Counted from the first letter of the stretch, positions 25,809-34,520 are shown. The stretch: 64,000 nt of DNA from Anaerolineae bacterium (GCA_023382655.1 JAHDWK010000003.1:62001-126000); one strand, 5' to 3'. Numbers and translations are program-made. The notes: generated by a model from the sequence alone, not told the origin.

Positions 25809-26675
25809 GTGACTGACGAAAAGAAAGGACACAAAATTTTCATTGTCGAAGACGATCTCGATCTGTCGGAGATGTTGAGCGCTTATTTCCGGGTACAGGG
25901 CTACGAGGTAGAAACTGCCTCGCATGGTGAAGATGCAGTGGAGGCGATCAGCCGGGAGATTCCCGATGTAGCCGTTCTGGACATTCGCTTGCCGGATATT
26001 GATGGGTACGAAGTGTGCCGTCGGCTGCGCCGTACCCGGCGTACCCAAAACCTGCCGGTCATCTTCCTCACCGAAAAGCGGGACCGGGATGATAAGTTGG
26101 CCGGTCTGGAATTGGGGGCAGTGGATTATATTACGAAGCCGTTTGATATTCAGGAACTGCGGCTGCGGGTGCGCAACGCCCTGCGGCGGGCGCACCTGAG
26201 TACGCTGCAAAACCCGGTAACGGGACTACCCGAAGGCGTCCTGGTGCGGGAACGGCTGGGACAGATGTTGAAGCAGCCGGAATGGGGCATTGTACTGGCG
26301 GGCATACACGGCCTGAGCCGCTTCCGGGATAAGTTTGGTTTTGTGGCCGCTGATGATGTGTCTCGTGCGGTCACGTTGATGATTTCAAATGCGGTGCAGG
26401 AAAGTGGGGCCGGTGAAGATTTCATCGGTCATACGGATTCGGGGGATTTTGTGATCATCACGGCCGTAGACCGCAGCCACAAACTCGCCGAACGCTGCCT
26501 GGTGCGCTTGCAACCTTCTATCCAATACTTCTACCCGGCACTGGAACGGCAGCGGTTACATGAACTGCCGGAGGCAGAGCGGTTGACGGTGCGGGTTTCT
26601 AGTTTAACGTCGCGGGAAAAACAGGTGGGGTCGCTAGAGGATTTGTTTGAGACGTTGGCAAATCGGCGGCTATAA
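25809..26675 (+). CDS. Response regulator with degenerate GGDEF domain
   Basis: A 288-residue protein. The receiver domain (about 8-125) has the acidic pair in IVEDDLD, the phospho-acceptor Asp in AVLDIRLPDIDGYE near residue 59, and the Lys of the YITKPFD loop near 110. A GGDEF-like domain follows from about 137 (NPVTGLPEG), but the signature loop reads DSGDF instead of GGDEF, so diguanylate cyclase activity is not expected; a regulatory nucleotide-binding or dimerisation role is more likely. GTG at 25809 is the start, with AAGGA upstream. The stop lies in the first unit of a 22-base tandem repeat. Confidence 0.87.
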   Translation: MTDEKKGHKIFIVEDDLDLSEMLSAYFRVQGYEVETASHGEDAVEAISREIPDVAVLDIRLPDIDGYEVCRRLRRTRRTQNLPVIFLTEKRDRDDKLAGLELGAVDYITKPFDIQELRLRVRNALRRAHLSTLQNPVTGLPEGVLVRERLGQMLKQPEWGIVLAGIHGLSRFRDKFGFVAADDVSRAVTLMISNAVQESGAGEDFIGHTDSGDFVIITAVDRSHKLAERCLVRLQPSIQYFYPALERQRLHELPEAERLTVRVSSLTSREKQVGSLEDLFETLANRRL

Positions 26676-26729
26676 AAGCCTTTTTCGGCGGCTATAAAAG
26701 CCTCTTTCGGCGGCTATAAGCCTGTTTTG
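26664..26729 (+). repeat. 22-base tandem repeat, about three copies
   Basis: Units start at 26664, 26686 and 26708 (CGGCGGCTATAAAAGCCT core). Each contains a small GGCTATAAAAGCC palindrome. The response-regulator stop codon is in the first unit. Confidence 0.8.
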
Positions 26730-26782
26730 GCGCTTTTTCTCCCTCTTGTTTTTGATAAAATCGCACACGGTTACTAGCCAGA

Positions 26783-26814
26783 CCCTAAGGGTTTCAGAAA
26801 ACCCTTAGGGTTTT
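26783..26814 (+). terminator. Intrinsic terminator abutting the fusion-gene start codon
   Basis: Arms CCCTAAGGGTTT (26783-26794) and AAACCCTTAGGG (26799-26810), loop of four, then TTTT. It ends only six bases before the ATG at 26821, leaving no room for a normal leader. Confidence 0.75.
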
Positions 26815-26820
26815 CCATTT

Positions 26821-29800
26821 ATGAATTTTCTCAAATCGTACCGGCTTGATTTTCTGATTATTTGTGGCTTTTTTGTGCTACCCCTGCTGCTATTTTGGGA
26901 TGTGACGGTGGGAGGCCAGACGATGTTGCCGGTGGATAATTTGTGGCAGTGGGCGCCGTGGGCGGCGAACACGGCCATAACCACCCCACCACAAAACCCC
27001 CTCATCACTGACCTGATTATCCAAAACTACGCCTGGAAGCAGTTCATCCGCGAAAATATCAGCACGCCTACCCAACTGTTGTGGAATCCCTATCTATTTG
27101 GCGGTGTGCCCTTTCTGGCGGCCGGGCAGCATGGCGCGTATTACCCGTTTAGCCTGCTGTTCCTCATCTTGCCGCTGAGTAAGGCGTATGGCTGGTATGC
27201 CGTCAGCCAGATATGGCTGGCGGGGGTGCTGATGTATGTATACGGCCGTACCGTTGGGATGCGGCGCAGTTCGGCGGCGTTGGCCGGGCTGGTTTACCAG
27301 GGCGGCGGGTATCTGGTTGTCAGCGCGGTTGTTTTCCCGATGATCAGCGGGGCCGTCGTATGGCTGCCGCTGCTGCTGGCCTGTATTGACAAAGTGATCA
27401 GCGGCTCTATCCGTCGCGCCCGCTCAACCTGGCTGTGGCTCATGCTCGGCGCGGCGGCGCTGGGCACACAAATCCCGGCGGGGCATATTGAGTTTACCAT
27501 TTACACACTGCTGGTCATGGCGGTGTATGCACTCTGGCAAGTAGTGGCTGGTGGTTGGTGGCTAGTAGCTGGTGGAACCGATTACCGATTACGGATTACC
27601 GATTACGGGTTACGGCCGTTGCTTTATCTGACCGGCATGGTGTTGTTAGGTCTCATGTTGGGGGCCATCCAACTCATTCCACTTTATGAACTGGGGCAGG
27701 CCAACTTCCGCGAGGCGGCGTCCAGTCTGGCCGAGGTGCGTGGGTATGCCTTTCCCATGCGGCAGGCGGTGACGCTGGCGCTGCCCAACTTTTTTGGCAA
27801 TCCGGCCCATCAGGAAGTGGTGGACGTGTTCAGCAGGCAGACGATCCCCATCACCCAAAATTATTACGGCCAACCCATTTCTACAACGGAATGGAGCACA
27901 AAGAATTATGTGGAAGGGGGCATTTACCTGGGTATCTTGCCGTTGTTCCTGGCAATTTTGGGGATTTACGGCGGGTTGCGGAAAGTAGTAAGCAGTAAGC
28001 AGTTAGCAGTGAGGGGTCGCCGCGGGTTGACCAGTTTTTATCTGTTGTTAGCTTTTTTTTCGCTGACGTTTATCTTTGGCACGCCGTTGTATGCGTTGTT
28101 GTATTATGGGCTGCCGTTTGTGAATCAGTTGCACACGCCGTTTCGTTGGGTGTTTCCGTTGTCGCTGGCGGTGGCGGTGCTGGCCGGATTCGGCGCAGAT
28201 TATCTGGCGGCGACGCGCAAGTGGCAGACGATTGAAGTGTGGAAAACATACCGCCAATCCTTCGACAAGGCTCAGAACAAGTCTCCGGTCGCTAATCTCC
28301 AATCTCAAAACGTTTTTGCCAGTGACAGCAGTGTGGTCTGGTGGCTACGGCCGTTTGTCCTTTGGGGCACACCGTCCATTATCACCGGGCTGGCGGGGGT
28401 GGCGTTTTGGGCGGGCACGGCCGTGTTAATCGGCCTATTTATTTCCAAAATACTCTATGCACAAATTGCGCCGTTGGTGGAGCGTACGTTTCTGGGGCTG
28501 GCGCTGGCGGCCTATGCGTTCCCCGATGCCCAAACCTTTTACAGCTATGAATACCGGCAGGTTTTTCTGTTCGGGTTGATGCTGGTGGGAACGGGGGCGA
28601 CCCTGCGCGTCAGCCGCTGCCCCATTTTTGCGGGACGATGGGGTGGACGATGGCCGTTGTGGTTATTCATGGCTGCCGGGCTGATTGTGCTGGACATCTG
28701 GGCGGCCAACCGGGGCTTTCACGCGGCCAACGACCCGGCGCTGCTGGTCCACAAGCCAGAACTGGTGGAATGGCTGGAAGCACAACCCGGTCTATGGCGG
28801 CTGACCAGCTTTGCCCCCCATGGCGACAAACCGTTTAACGCGAATTCCGGCTGGCTGTTTGATCTGCCCGATGTGCGTGGCTACGACTCGATTATCCCCA
28901 AACAGTACACCAACTATATGAGCGCCATTGAACCGCAGAACGAACTGCCGTTCAACCGGGTGCAACCTATCGTCAACTGGCAGTCGCTCAATTCTCCGCT
29001 GTTGGATGTATTGGGGGTGAAGTATGTGATCACGGCGGAGACAATCGAACTGCCCAAGTACCACCTTGCCTGGCAAGGCGAGGGACTGAACGTCTATGAG
29101 AATCTGGGCGTGGCTCCCCGCGCCTACACACTGCCACAAAAACAAACGGCCGTTGTCCCCGACCCCCTCGCCGCCCTGACTACGCAATACGACCCACGCC
29201 AATTCGTCGTCATCGCCGAGAACAACACCGGATTACCGATTACCAATTACCGATTACCGATTACCAATTACCAACCCGCCGACATCATCGCCAACAGCAA
29301 CATTGAGGTGACTGTCCAAACGGCCGTGACCAAACCCTCCTGGCTCATCCTCAATGACAGCTACTTTCCTGGCTGGAAAGCGTTTGTCAAACAGGTGGGG
29401 GCGGGTGAGGATGCCGAGCAGCAAGTAGACATAACGCTGGTGAACGGCAATTTTCGCGGCGTCCGGCTGGAGCCCGGGGAATGGGAGGTGCGCTTCCGGT
29501 ACAGCCCGCTCAGTTTCCAGCTAGGCGGGCTGGCGAGTGCGATGGCAGTGGTGATCTTGATGTTTGGCACGGCCGTGTGGGGTTGGCGCATCTTTTATAA
29601 TCCCAGCGGCGACCTCTCCAAAACGCACAGCATCGCCAAAAACAGCCTGGCCCCCATGGCCCTGAACCTGTTTAACAAGTTCATAGATTTTGTCTTTGCT
29701 ATGTTTTATCTGCGGGCACTGGGGCCGGCGGGGGCCGGCAGCTTCCAAACCGCCATCGTCACCGCCGGGATATTTGACATTGTGGCCAACTACGGCCTGG

Positions 29801-31092
29801 ACCTGCTTTTCATCCGCGATGTGTCCCATGACCGCCGCAAAACATCCAGCTACCTGCTGAACACCACCGTTTTGCGCATCGGGCTGGCCTTTTTTGCCGC
29901 CCTGCCCGTCTTTGTCCTCATCTTTGTCACTAATCGCCTGCCGGACAGCAACCCGCTCACGCCCGCCGAAATCCTGGCAACAATTTTGATCATGGCGGGC
30001 ATGGTCTTCTCTGGCATGAGCAAAGGCGTCACCGGCCTGTTTTACGTGCATGAAGAAGCAGAAACTCCGGCAGCGATGACCACCGCCACCACCATTATGA
30101 AGGTGGGTTTTGGCGTACTGGTGCTTCTGGCAGGTTACAGTTTTTTGGGGCTGGCGGCCGTATCCATTCTCACCAACGTCCTCACCCTGTTCATTCTCGT
30201 TGTCCTGGCTTTGCGGAAATATGACCTGCCCGGTCCCTGGCGGCTGGATTGGGGCTTGCAGCGGCGGATGCTGCGCCTGGGCTTCCCGCTCATGCTCATC
30301 CACCTGCTGCAAACCATTTTCATCTCCATTGACACCTACCTGCTGCGGGTGATGCTGCCCAACGGCCAGGAGGTGGCGGGCTGGTACAGCAGCGCCTACA
30401 AATGGTTTAATGCCTTGCAAATTATCCCCTCGTTCTTCACCCTGGCGCTGTTCCCCATCATCACCCGCGAAATTCAGCAATCGCCGGAGTCGGCGCGGCG
30501 CATGTATGGCATGGCGATCAAGATCATGTATCTGCTGGCACTGCCGGTCGCGGCCGTCACCTGGTATCTGGCTGTGCCCCTGGTGCGCATCGTTGGTGGG
30601 CCGGAGTTTTTGCCGCATGGAGCCATTGCCCTGCAAATCGTCATCTGGTCAATCCCCATTGGCTGGATGAACAGCGTCACCAATTATGTGCTGATCGGCC
30701 TGGGGCTGGAAGGCAAGCAGCCGCGGGCGTTCACAACCGGGGTGCTGTTTAACATCGTCACCAATCTCCTGTTCATCCCCCTGTTTACCTATGTGGCGGC
30801 GGGGGTGACGACGATTTTGTCGGAGGTGGTGCTGCTGCTGGTGTTTGCCTATTACCTGGGGCAGCGGATGCCGGGTGTGGGTTGGCGATTTATGGTGAAG
30901 CCGGGGGTGATCACGGCCGTGACCGTTCTCATCATGTATCTGGGCGGGCAAATTCATCTACTGGTGGGCGTATGGGGCATTTTGCTCTACCCCGCGGGGC
31001 TGCTGCTGCTGCGGGTGGTGGGGCCGGCCGAACGCAAAATCCTGGCCGACATCCTGCCTGCGCCCCTTGCCCGACGACTGCGGTTGGTTTAA
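26821..31092 (+). CDS. YfhO-type membrane glycosyltransferase fused to a Wzx-like flippase
   Basis: A 1423-residue membrane protein that joins two normally separate proteins. Residues about 1-925 are YfhO-like: many TM helices, an early loop with WQWAPWA and WNPYLFGGVPFLA, a large extracytoplasmic segment and a final beta domain (SYFPGWKAFV). Residues about 940-1423 are a polysaccharide flippase with the usual SIAKNSLAPMALNLFNKFIDF start and about 12-14 helices. Three 7-base repeat arrays are translated in frame: near residues 241-266, 388-399 and 803-819. No ribosome binding site is visible and a terminator lies just upstream, so translation may be leaderless. It probably modifies and exports a lipid-linked glycan in one polypeptide. 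The continuous reading frame through both halves is direct; the activities are inferred from family. Confidence 0.85.
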   Translation: MNFLKSYRLDFLIICGFFVLPLLLFWDVTVGGQTMLPVDNLWQWAPWAANTAITTPPQNPLITDLIIQNYAWKQFIRENISTPTQLLWNPYLFGGVPFLAAGQHGAYYPFSLLFLILPLSKAYGWYAVSQIWLAGVLMYVYGRTVGMRRSSAALAGLVYQGGGYLVVSAVVFPMISGAVVWLPLLLACIDKVISGSIRRARSTWLWLMLGAAALGTQIPAGHIEFTIYTLLVMAVYALWQVVAGGWWLVAGGTDYRLRITDYGLRPLLYLTGMVLLGLMLGAIQLIPLYELGQANFREAASSLAEVRGYAFPMRQAVTLALPNFFGNPAHQEVVDVFSRQTIPITQNYYGQPISTTEWSTKNYVEGGIYLGILPLFLAILGIYGGLRKVVSSKQLAVRGRRGLTSFYLLLAFFSLTFIFGTPLYALLYYGLPFVNQLHTPFRWVFPLSLAVAVLAGFGADYLAATRKWQTIEVWKTYRQSFDKAQNKSPVANLQSQNVFASDSSVVWWLRPFVLWGTPSIITGLAGVAFWAGTAVLIGLFISKILYAQIAPLVERTFLGLALAAYAFPDAQTFYSYEYRQVFLFGLMLVGTGATLRVSRCPIFAGRWGGRWPLWLFMAAGLIVLDIWAANRGFHAANDPALLVHKPELVEWLEAQPGLWRLTSFAPHGDKPFNANSGWLFDLPDVRGYDSIIPKQYTNYMSAIEPQNELPFNRVQPIVNWQSLNSPLLDVLGVKYVITAETIELPKYHLAWQGEGLNVYENLGVAPRAYTLPQKQTAVVPDPLAALTTQYDPRQFVVIAENNTGLPITNYRLPITNYQPADIIANSNIEVTVQTAVTKPSWLILNDSYFPGWKAFVKQVGAGEDAEQQVDITLVNGNFRGVRLEPGEWEVRFRYSPLSFQLGGLASAMAVVILMFGTAVWGWRIFYNPSGDLSKTHSIAKNSLAPMALNLFNKFIDFVFAMFYLRALGPAGAGSFQTAIVTAGIFDIVANYGLDLLFIRDVSHDRRKTSSYLLNTTVLRIGLAFFAALPVFVLIFVTNRLPDSNPLTPAEILATILIMAGMVFSGMSKGVTGLFYVHEEAETPAAMTTATTIMKVGFGVLVLLAGYSFLGLAAVSILTNVLTLFILVVLALRKYDLPGPWRLDWGLQRRMLRLGFPLMLIHLLQTIFISIDTYLLRVMLPNGQEVAGWYSSAYKWFNALQIIPSFFTLALFPIITREIQQSPESARRMYGMAIKIMYLLALPVAAVTWYLAVPLVRIVGGPEFLPHGAIALQIVIWSIPIGWMNSVTNYVLIGLGLEGKQPRAFTTGVLFNIVTNLLFIPLFTYVAAGVTTILSEVVLLLVFAYYLGQRMPGVGWRFMVKPGVITAVTVLIMYLGGQIHLLVGVWGILLYPAGLLLLRVVGPAERKILADILPAPLARRLRLV
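27541..27617 (+). repeat. Two adjacent in-frame 7-base arrays in the fusion gene
   Basis: GTGGCTG/GTGGTTG units (27543-27573) followed directly by CCGATTA/CGGATTA units (27576-27613). They are translated as part of an inter-helix loop with a repeating D-Y-x-L-x-I-T heptapeptide. Confidence 0.85.
27985..28016 (+). repeat. In-frame 7-base array in the fusion gene
   Basis: Four AGTAAGC-like units (AGTAAGC, AGTAAGC, AGTTAGC, AGTGAGG) in a predicted loop between membrane helices. Confidence 0.75.
29230..29276 (+). repeat. In-frame 7-base array in the fusion gene
   Basis: Six ATTACCG/ATTACCA units coding for a heptapeptide repeat (LPITNYR-like) at about residues 803-819, in the extracytoplasmic part of the YfhO half. 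Confidence 0.85.
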
Positions 31093-31103
31093 GAAGGAAA
31101 CCA

Positions 31104-31154
31104 ATGAGTGATCTTCATGCGCAAGTGATGGAAAAAGTTTGTAGTAGGCGATAA
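31104..31154 (+). pseudogene. Possible truncated gene start interrupted by a palindromic element
   Basis: After an AGGAAA ribosome binding site, an ATG at 31104 opens MSDLHAQVMEKV, then runs into the GTAGTAGGCG palindrome and stops at 31152. It looks like the 5' end of a lost gene, but 16 codons are too few to be sure. Confidence 0.3.
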
Positions 31155-31170
31155 CGCGCCTACTACAAAC
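31137..31170. terminator. GTAGTAGGCG stem-loop between convergent genes
   Basis: Fourteen-base perfect arms at 31137-31150 and 31157-31170, loop of six. It lies between the fusion gene and the anti-sigma gene, which converge. A related element overlaps the feoA stop at 61589. Confidence 0.6.
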
Positions 31171-31178
31171 TGAAAACC

Positions 31179-33728
31179 CTACTCAGTCGCTTCGATATAG
31201 ATTTTGTAACGGACCGAACCGTCAGGACTACGGCTGTGAAGCAACCAAACCGGGCGCGCCGTCTGTTCGTCGGCTAAGGGGGGCGATGTGGCGATATTGC
31301 TGTTGGAGGAAACGGCCGTGTGGTCATACACCGGCTCGTAATAATACACCAACTCCATCCGTTCCAGCACCATATTCTCGGCCATCGTCAACGGGTCTTG
31401 AAAACGGCTGTAGGGGATGATCTGCGCTTTGGTTTCCAGCGGGAATTCAGACACATCCTCTGCCTGGGCAATACGCGTATCAAATGAGGTGGAGCGCATG
31501 ATGAGAACGGGCAGCCCGGCCACTGTTTTATCTGGGCTAATGATACCCACCAACAAAATTTGTGGCTGATCTTTCAGGTAGTCAAATTCTCCATACACAC
31601 CGGCGCGTTGGGCAACCAGATAACGAGTATCAGTGGCGTGATCCACAAAAACGGCCGTTTCCACCCCCTCCACCATCTCTAGTTCAATATGCCCCAGGAA
31701 GTTTTGTAAAGTTGCTTCGGGGTAAACGGCCGTATGCGCCGCCACCGCCAGCGCCAAACCCGGCCACTCGTCGGCCGTTTCCATGACGCCGCTCACCCGC
31801 AGGAAACGGCCGTGATACGCCGCCAGTTCCGTCAGCACTTCCGGTACGGCCGTGAGCGGCACACTGCCATTCATCAAGCCCCGCTCGTCCAACAGTTGCA
31901 GCGAAATCTGATAACGCTGGCTGCCATCCGCTTCTTCAAAAATGAGCGCGTCCACCATGCCCGTCAGCGTGGCCGATTCGCCGATGGCATATTGTTCGGC
32001 CAGGGTCGCTTCCGGGCTGTTGGGGGCCAGGTGGAGACCACCACTGCTTATCACCGTGCCGCTGCCACCGCTACCGCCGCCACCGCCGGAAACAACTGTT
32101 TCCACGACCACCATATTCCCCATCGTGCCGGTTATGGGGAGTGGGGTTGGTATGTCCACTTGGCGTTCTACTTCGACGGCCGTTGTCATCATACTCACCC
32201 CACCCTCCGACATCGGCGCTTCGGAGGCGGGTGGCCGGGTGATGTTTTGCCAGACCATCGCCTCCCCCGCTTCCGGGGCGGCTTCCATGCACGCTTCAAT
32301 CCGGTCGCCGTCATTCAATTTGACGGGTGCGTCCGGCAGTTGGTACCGTTCATTTTCGTCCGTCGTCAGCCAGTAGCCGTCCGTTTCGCGGCTGAATGTT
32401 CCTTTCAGGCAGGTGAAGGGCGCATAGGAGCTATACGCCGGGCGGCCTTCTTCCCAGTCGGTGAGGCTGATTTCCCATTCGTTGGGGCCAGGTGCGGCCG
32501 TGATCACCCCCCGCACAATCAACTCACCCGCCATCATCTCCAGTCCGGCCAACTCCTTCGCTTTCTCGCCCACCAGATGGTAAACGCCAGCGGTGGAATT
32601 GCCGTACAGCATCGCCCGCACGTCATCGCCATCGGCCGCGACCAGCACGTTCGGCCAGCCCTTCACCTCCACCTCATCCCCCACCTGGTAAACGGGCGGC
32701 GGCGGGCTAAAACTCTCCACCGGCGACATGGGGCCACTGGCGATTGTCTCCATCATAAATGAAGAGAGTTCCCCGCTTTGGTAGGCTTCATATGCTTCTT
32801 GGGCCGAGAGAATGGACACCGCTTGCCCTGGCGCAAAGCTGGCGCGGGCAAAGTTGCCAAACAGTACGTCCCCTTCCGGCCCAATGCGCAGGTTGATGAC
32901 TGGCTCGCCGTAGCTGGTCAAGGGATAACCCGGTGTTGGTTCCGGCAAGACAGAGACGACACGCATCCCGTTGTGCCCGGAATCCCGGCCTTCCACCACT
33001 TGATATTGTGTTGGCAGCAGGTTGTGGGCCACCAGAAATTCGATGGCAATATCGGCCGCTGTTGCAAAAGGCAATGGCTCTTTCGTGACGTCTATCTCCA
33101 GTCCATATGCCGTGCCTTGATTCGTGGAATAATAAACCGAATCCGGCCCATACATATGAAAGGTCAGTGATTCGTTGTTGCTGCCGAAAACCTGAAACTG
33201 TCCTGGCAGGCGGGGGTCGGTGAAGGCTTGGGGGTCGGGGAGGCCAAAGTCGGCCGCCCAGGCTACCGCTTCCTCCGGCGTGGTGGGCAGTGGGGCAAAT
33301 TCGATCTGGTGGAGTGGCAGTTCGGCGGGGGCATCGGGGAAGGGGTTGGCTGATGTGGTATCGCGCGCTGTCACCGGAATGGCGTCGCCGCTGAGAACGG
33401 GTTCTGTTTCCGGGTTGGCCCATTGCTGCCACAATTTGGGCGCGCCCCACACAACCAGGGCGATGAGGCCGACGACGGCCGTGACCCCCACCACACGCGG
33501 CACAAACCGCAGCACCAACCAGTCCCCCAGCGAACGGGGTGTGTTGGTCTGCCGCGCTTCTGCCTGCAAGCGGGACGACAATTCCTGGACAAACTGCGGG
33601 CGCGGCTCCACCTGTTCCGCCTGCTGCCGCAGATGGCCTACCACCTGCTCCGTCGCCGCATCCGGGGCAGCATTGCGCTCCGGGTCATCGAGATAATCGT
33701 TCAATTGATTCGCATCTTTTCCATTCAT
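31179..33728 (-). CDS. Putative anti-sigma factor with very large extracytoplasmic region
   Basis: An 849-residue protein with a charged cytoplasmic N-terminus (about 1-72), one transmembrane helix (about 74-98, ending VVGLIALVVWGAP) and some 750 residues outside. It directly follows the ECF sigma gene on the same strand, which is the main reason for the anti-sigma call. The cytoplasmic part has no HxxxCxxC zinc anti-sigma motif. The ectodomain is acidic, Pro/Thr-rich in its middle (a Gly/Ser-rich stretch near residue 555) and has no domain I can name. The stop is nine bases beyond the hairpin with the fusion gene. It may sense an envelope signal and release the sigma factor; alternatively it is an unrelated membrane protein co-transcribed with it. 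Confidence 0.7.
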   Translation of the reverse strand: MNGKDANQLNDYLDDPERNAAPDAATEQVVGHLRQQAEQVEPRPQFVQELSSRLQAEARQTNTPRSLGDWLVLRFVPRVVGVTAVVGLIALVVWGAPKLWQQWANPETEPVLSGDAIPVTARDTTSANPFPDAPAELPLHQIEFAPLPTTPEEAVAWAADFGLPDPQAFTDPRLPGQFQVFGSNNESLTFHMYGPDSVYYSTNQGTAYGLEIDVTKEPLPFATAADIAIEFLVAHNLLPTQYQVVEGRDSGHNGMRVVSVLPEPTPGYPLTSYGEPVINLRIGPEGDVLFGNFARASFAPGQAVSILSAQEAYEAYQSGELSSFMMETIASGPMSPVESFSPPPPVYQVGDEVEVKGWPNVLVAADGDDVRAMLYGNSTAGVYHLVGEKAKELAGLEMMAGELIVRGVITAAPGPNEWEISLTDWEEGRPAYSSYAPFTCLKGTFSRETDGYWLTTDENERYQLPDAPVKLNDGDRIEACMEAAPEAGEAMVWQNITRPPASEAPMSEGGVSMMTTAVEVERQVDIPTPLPITGTMGNMVVVETVVSGGGGGSGGSGTVISSGGLHLAPNSPEATLAEQYAIGESATLTGMVDALIFEEADGSQRYQISLQLLDERGLMNGSVPLTAVPEVLTELAAYHGRFLRVSGVMETADEWPGLALAVAAHTAVYPEATLQNFLGHIELEMVEGVETAVFVDHATDTRYLVAQRAGVYGEFDYLKDQPQILLVGIISPDKTVAGLPVLIMRSTSFDTRIAQAEDVSEFPLETKAQIIPYSRFQDPLTMAENMVLERMELVYYYEPVYDHTAVSSNSNIATSPPLADEQTARPVWLLHSRSPDGSVRYKIYIEATE

Positions 33729-33752
33729 GGTTTATGTACCTGTCCTGAAAAT

Positions 33753-33814
33753 AATCAAAGATTGCGCAGATTGCGCAGATTTTCTAATCGGTGAAATCTG
33801 CGTAATCTTTGATT
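33753..33814. repeat. Imperfect palindrome in the sigma/anti-sigma spacer
   Basis: Arms at 33753-33773 and 33794-33814 (AATCAAAGATT outer part), with AGATTGCGC units of 9-base period inside. It fills most of the 87-base spacer and could set the ratio of the two products. Confidence 0.65.
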
Positions 33815-33815
33815 T

Positions 33816-34370
33816 TCAACTCACACACTTTTCCTTTAATTCGGCAATGGCGCGGGAGACGAGCATTTTGACGGCCGCTTCGCTTTTGCGCATGGCCGCA
33901 GCCGTTTCGGCCACACTCAGCCCGCCCCAAAAGCGCAGATAGATCGCTTCGCGCCGGTCGGGGCTGCCCGCGTCCAACGTTTGGTGAATGCAATCCAGCA
34001 CCCCCCGACGATATACCTGCTGTTCCAGGGGTGGGATGTCGGGGTCGGGCAGGGTCACGGCCGTGTCCAACCCCTCTTCCGGTTTACGATACCGCCCCCG
34101 GTGGAAGTCGGCGCACTTGCGCCGGGCAATGCCAAACAGCCAGGCGGCAAATGACCCCCGCCCGTTATAGCGGGGCAGCGCCGCCCACGCCGCCAGGAAA
34201 ATTTGGGAGGTCAGCTCTTCGGCTTCGGTGGGGCAGTTCGTCTGGGAAAAACAGTAGCGGTACACGGCCGTGACATGCCGCCGGTATAACAGATCAAACG
34301 CCTGCGCATCTGTCCGCGCCGCTCGCGCCAATTGCCCGTCGTTATAGTTTTGTACCTGTTCAACAATCAT
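33816..34370 (-). CDS. ECF-family RNA polymerase sigma factor
   Basis: A 184-residue group IV sigma factor. Region 2 spans about residues 20-92, including FDLLYRRHVTAVYRYCF and the -10-recognising FLAAWAALPRYNGRGSFAAWLFGIARR; region 4 spans about 125-180 with an EAIYLRFWGGLSVAETAAAMRKS helix-turn-helix. No region 3 or 1.1 is present. The ATG at 34370 is chosen because GGAGG lies five bases upstream; an ATG at 34418 is less likely. The next gene is a large single-TM protein that probably holds the sigma factor at the membrane. Confidence 0.93.
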   Translation of the reverse strand: MIVEQVQNYNDGQLARAARTDAQAFDLLYRRHVTAVYRYCFSQTNCPTEAEELTSQIFLAAWAALPRYNGRGSFAAWLFGIARRKCADFHRGRYRKPEEGLDTAVTLPDPDIPPLEQQVYRRGVLDCIHQTLDAGSPDRREAIYLRFWGGLSVAETAAAMRKSEAAVKMLVSRAIAELKEKCVS

Positions 34371-34456
34371 CAAACCTCCAGATTTAGAACGTTCCACCCT
34401 ATTTGTCGCTGCACTCACAGAAAGGTAACATCTGCCACAACAATATACCCACAGAT

Positions 34457-34499
34457 TCCCCAGATTTCACAGATTAAAATAATCTGTGAAATCTGGGGA
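34457..34499. repeat. Perfect 19-base-arm palindrome in the divergent sigma/hydrolase promoter region
   Basis: TCCCCAGATTTCACAGATT (34457-34475) and its exact complement (34481-34499) with a five-base AAAAT loop. It lies midway between the divergent sigma-factor and serine-hydrolase genes. Confidence 0.85.
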
Positions 34500-34520
34500 T
34501 TACCTCCGAGGAGAATCCAC

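Noticed and set aside
29521-30636. Long minus-strand reading frame antisense to the flippase half
   Set aside because: It mirrors the codon structure of the real gene, is Gln/His/Arg-rich without domains, and lies fully inside a convincing membrane-protein gene.
31734-32762. Long plus-strand frame antisense to the anti-sigma candidate
   Set aside because: Arg/His/Gly-rich translation typical of an antisense shadow; the minus-strand frame has a ribosome binding context, a TM helix and operon logic.
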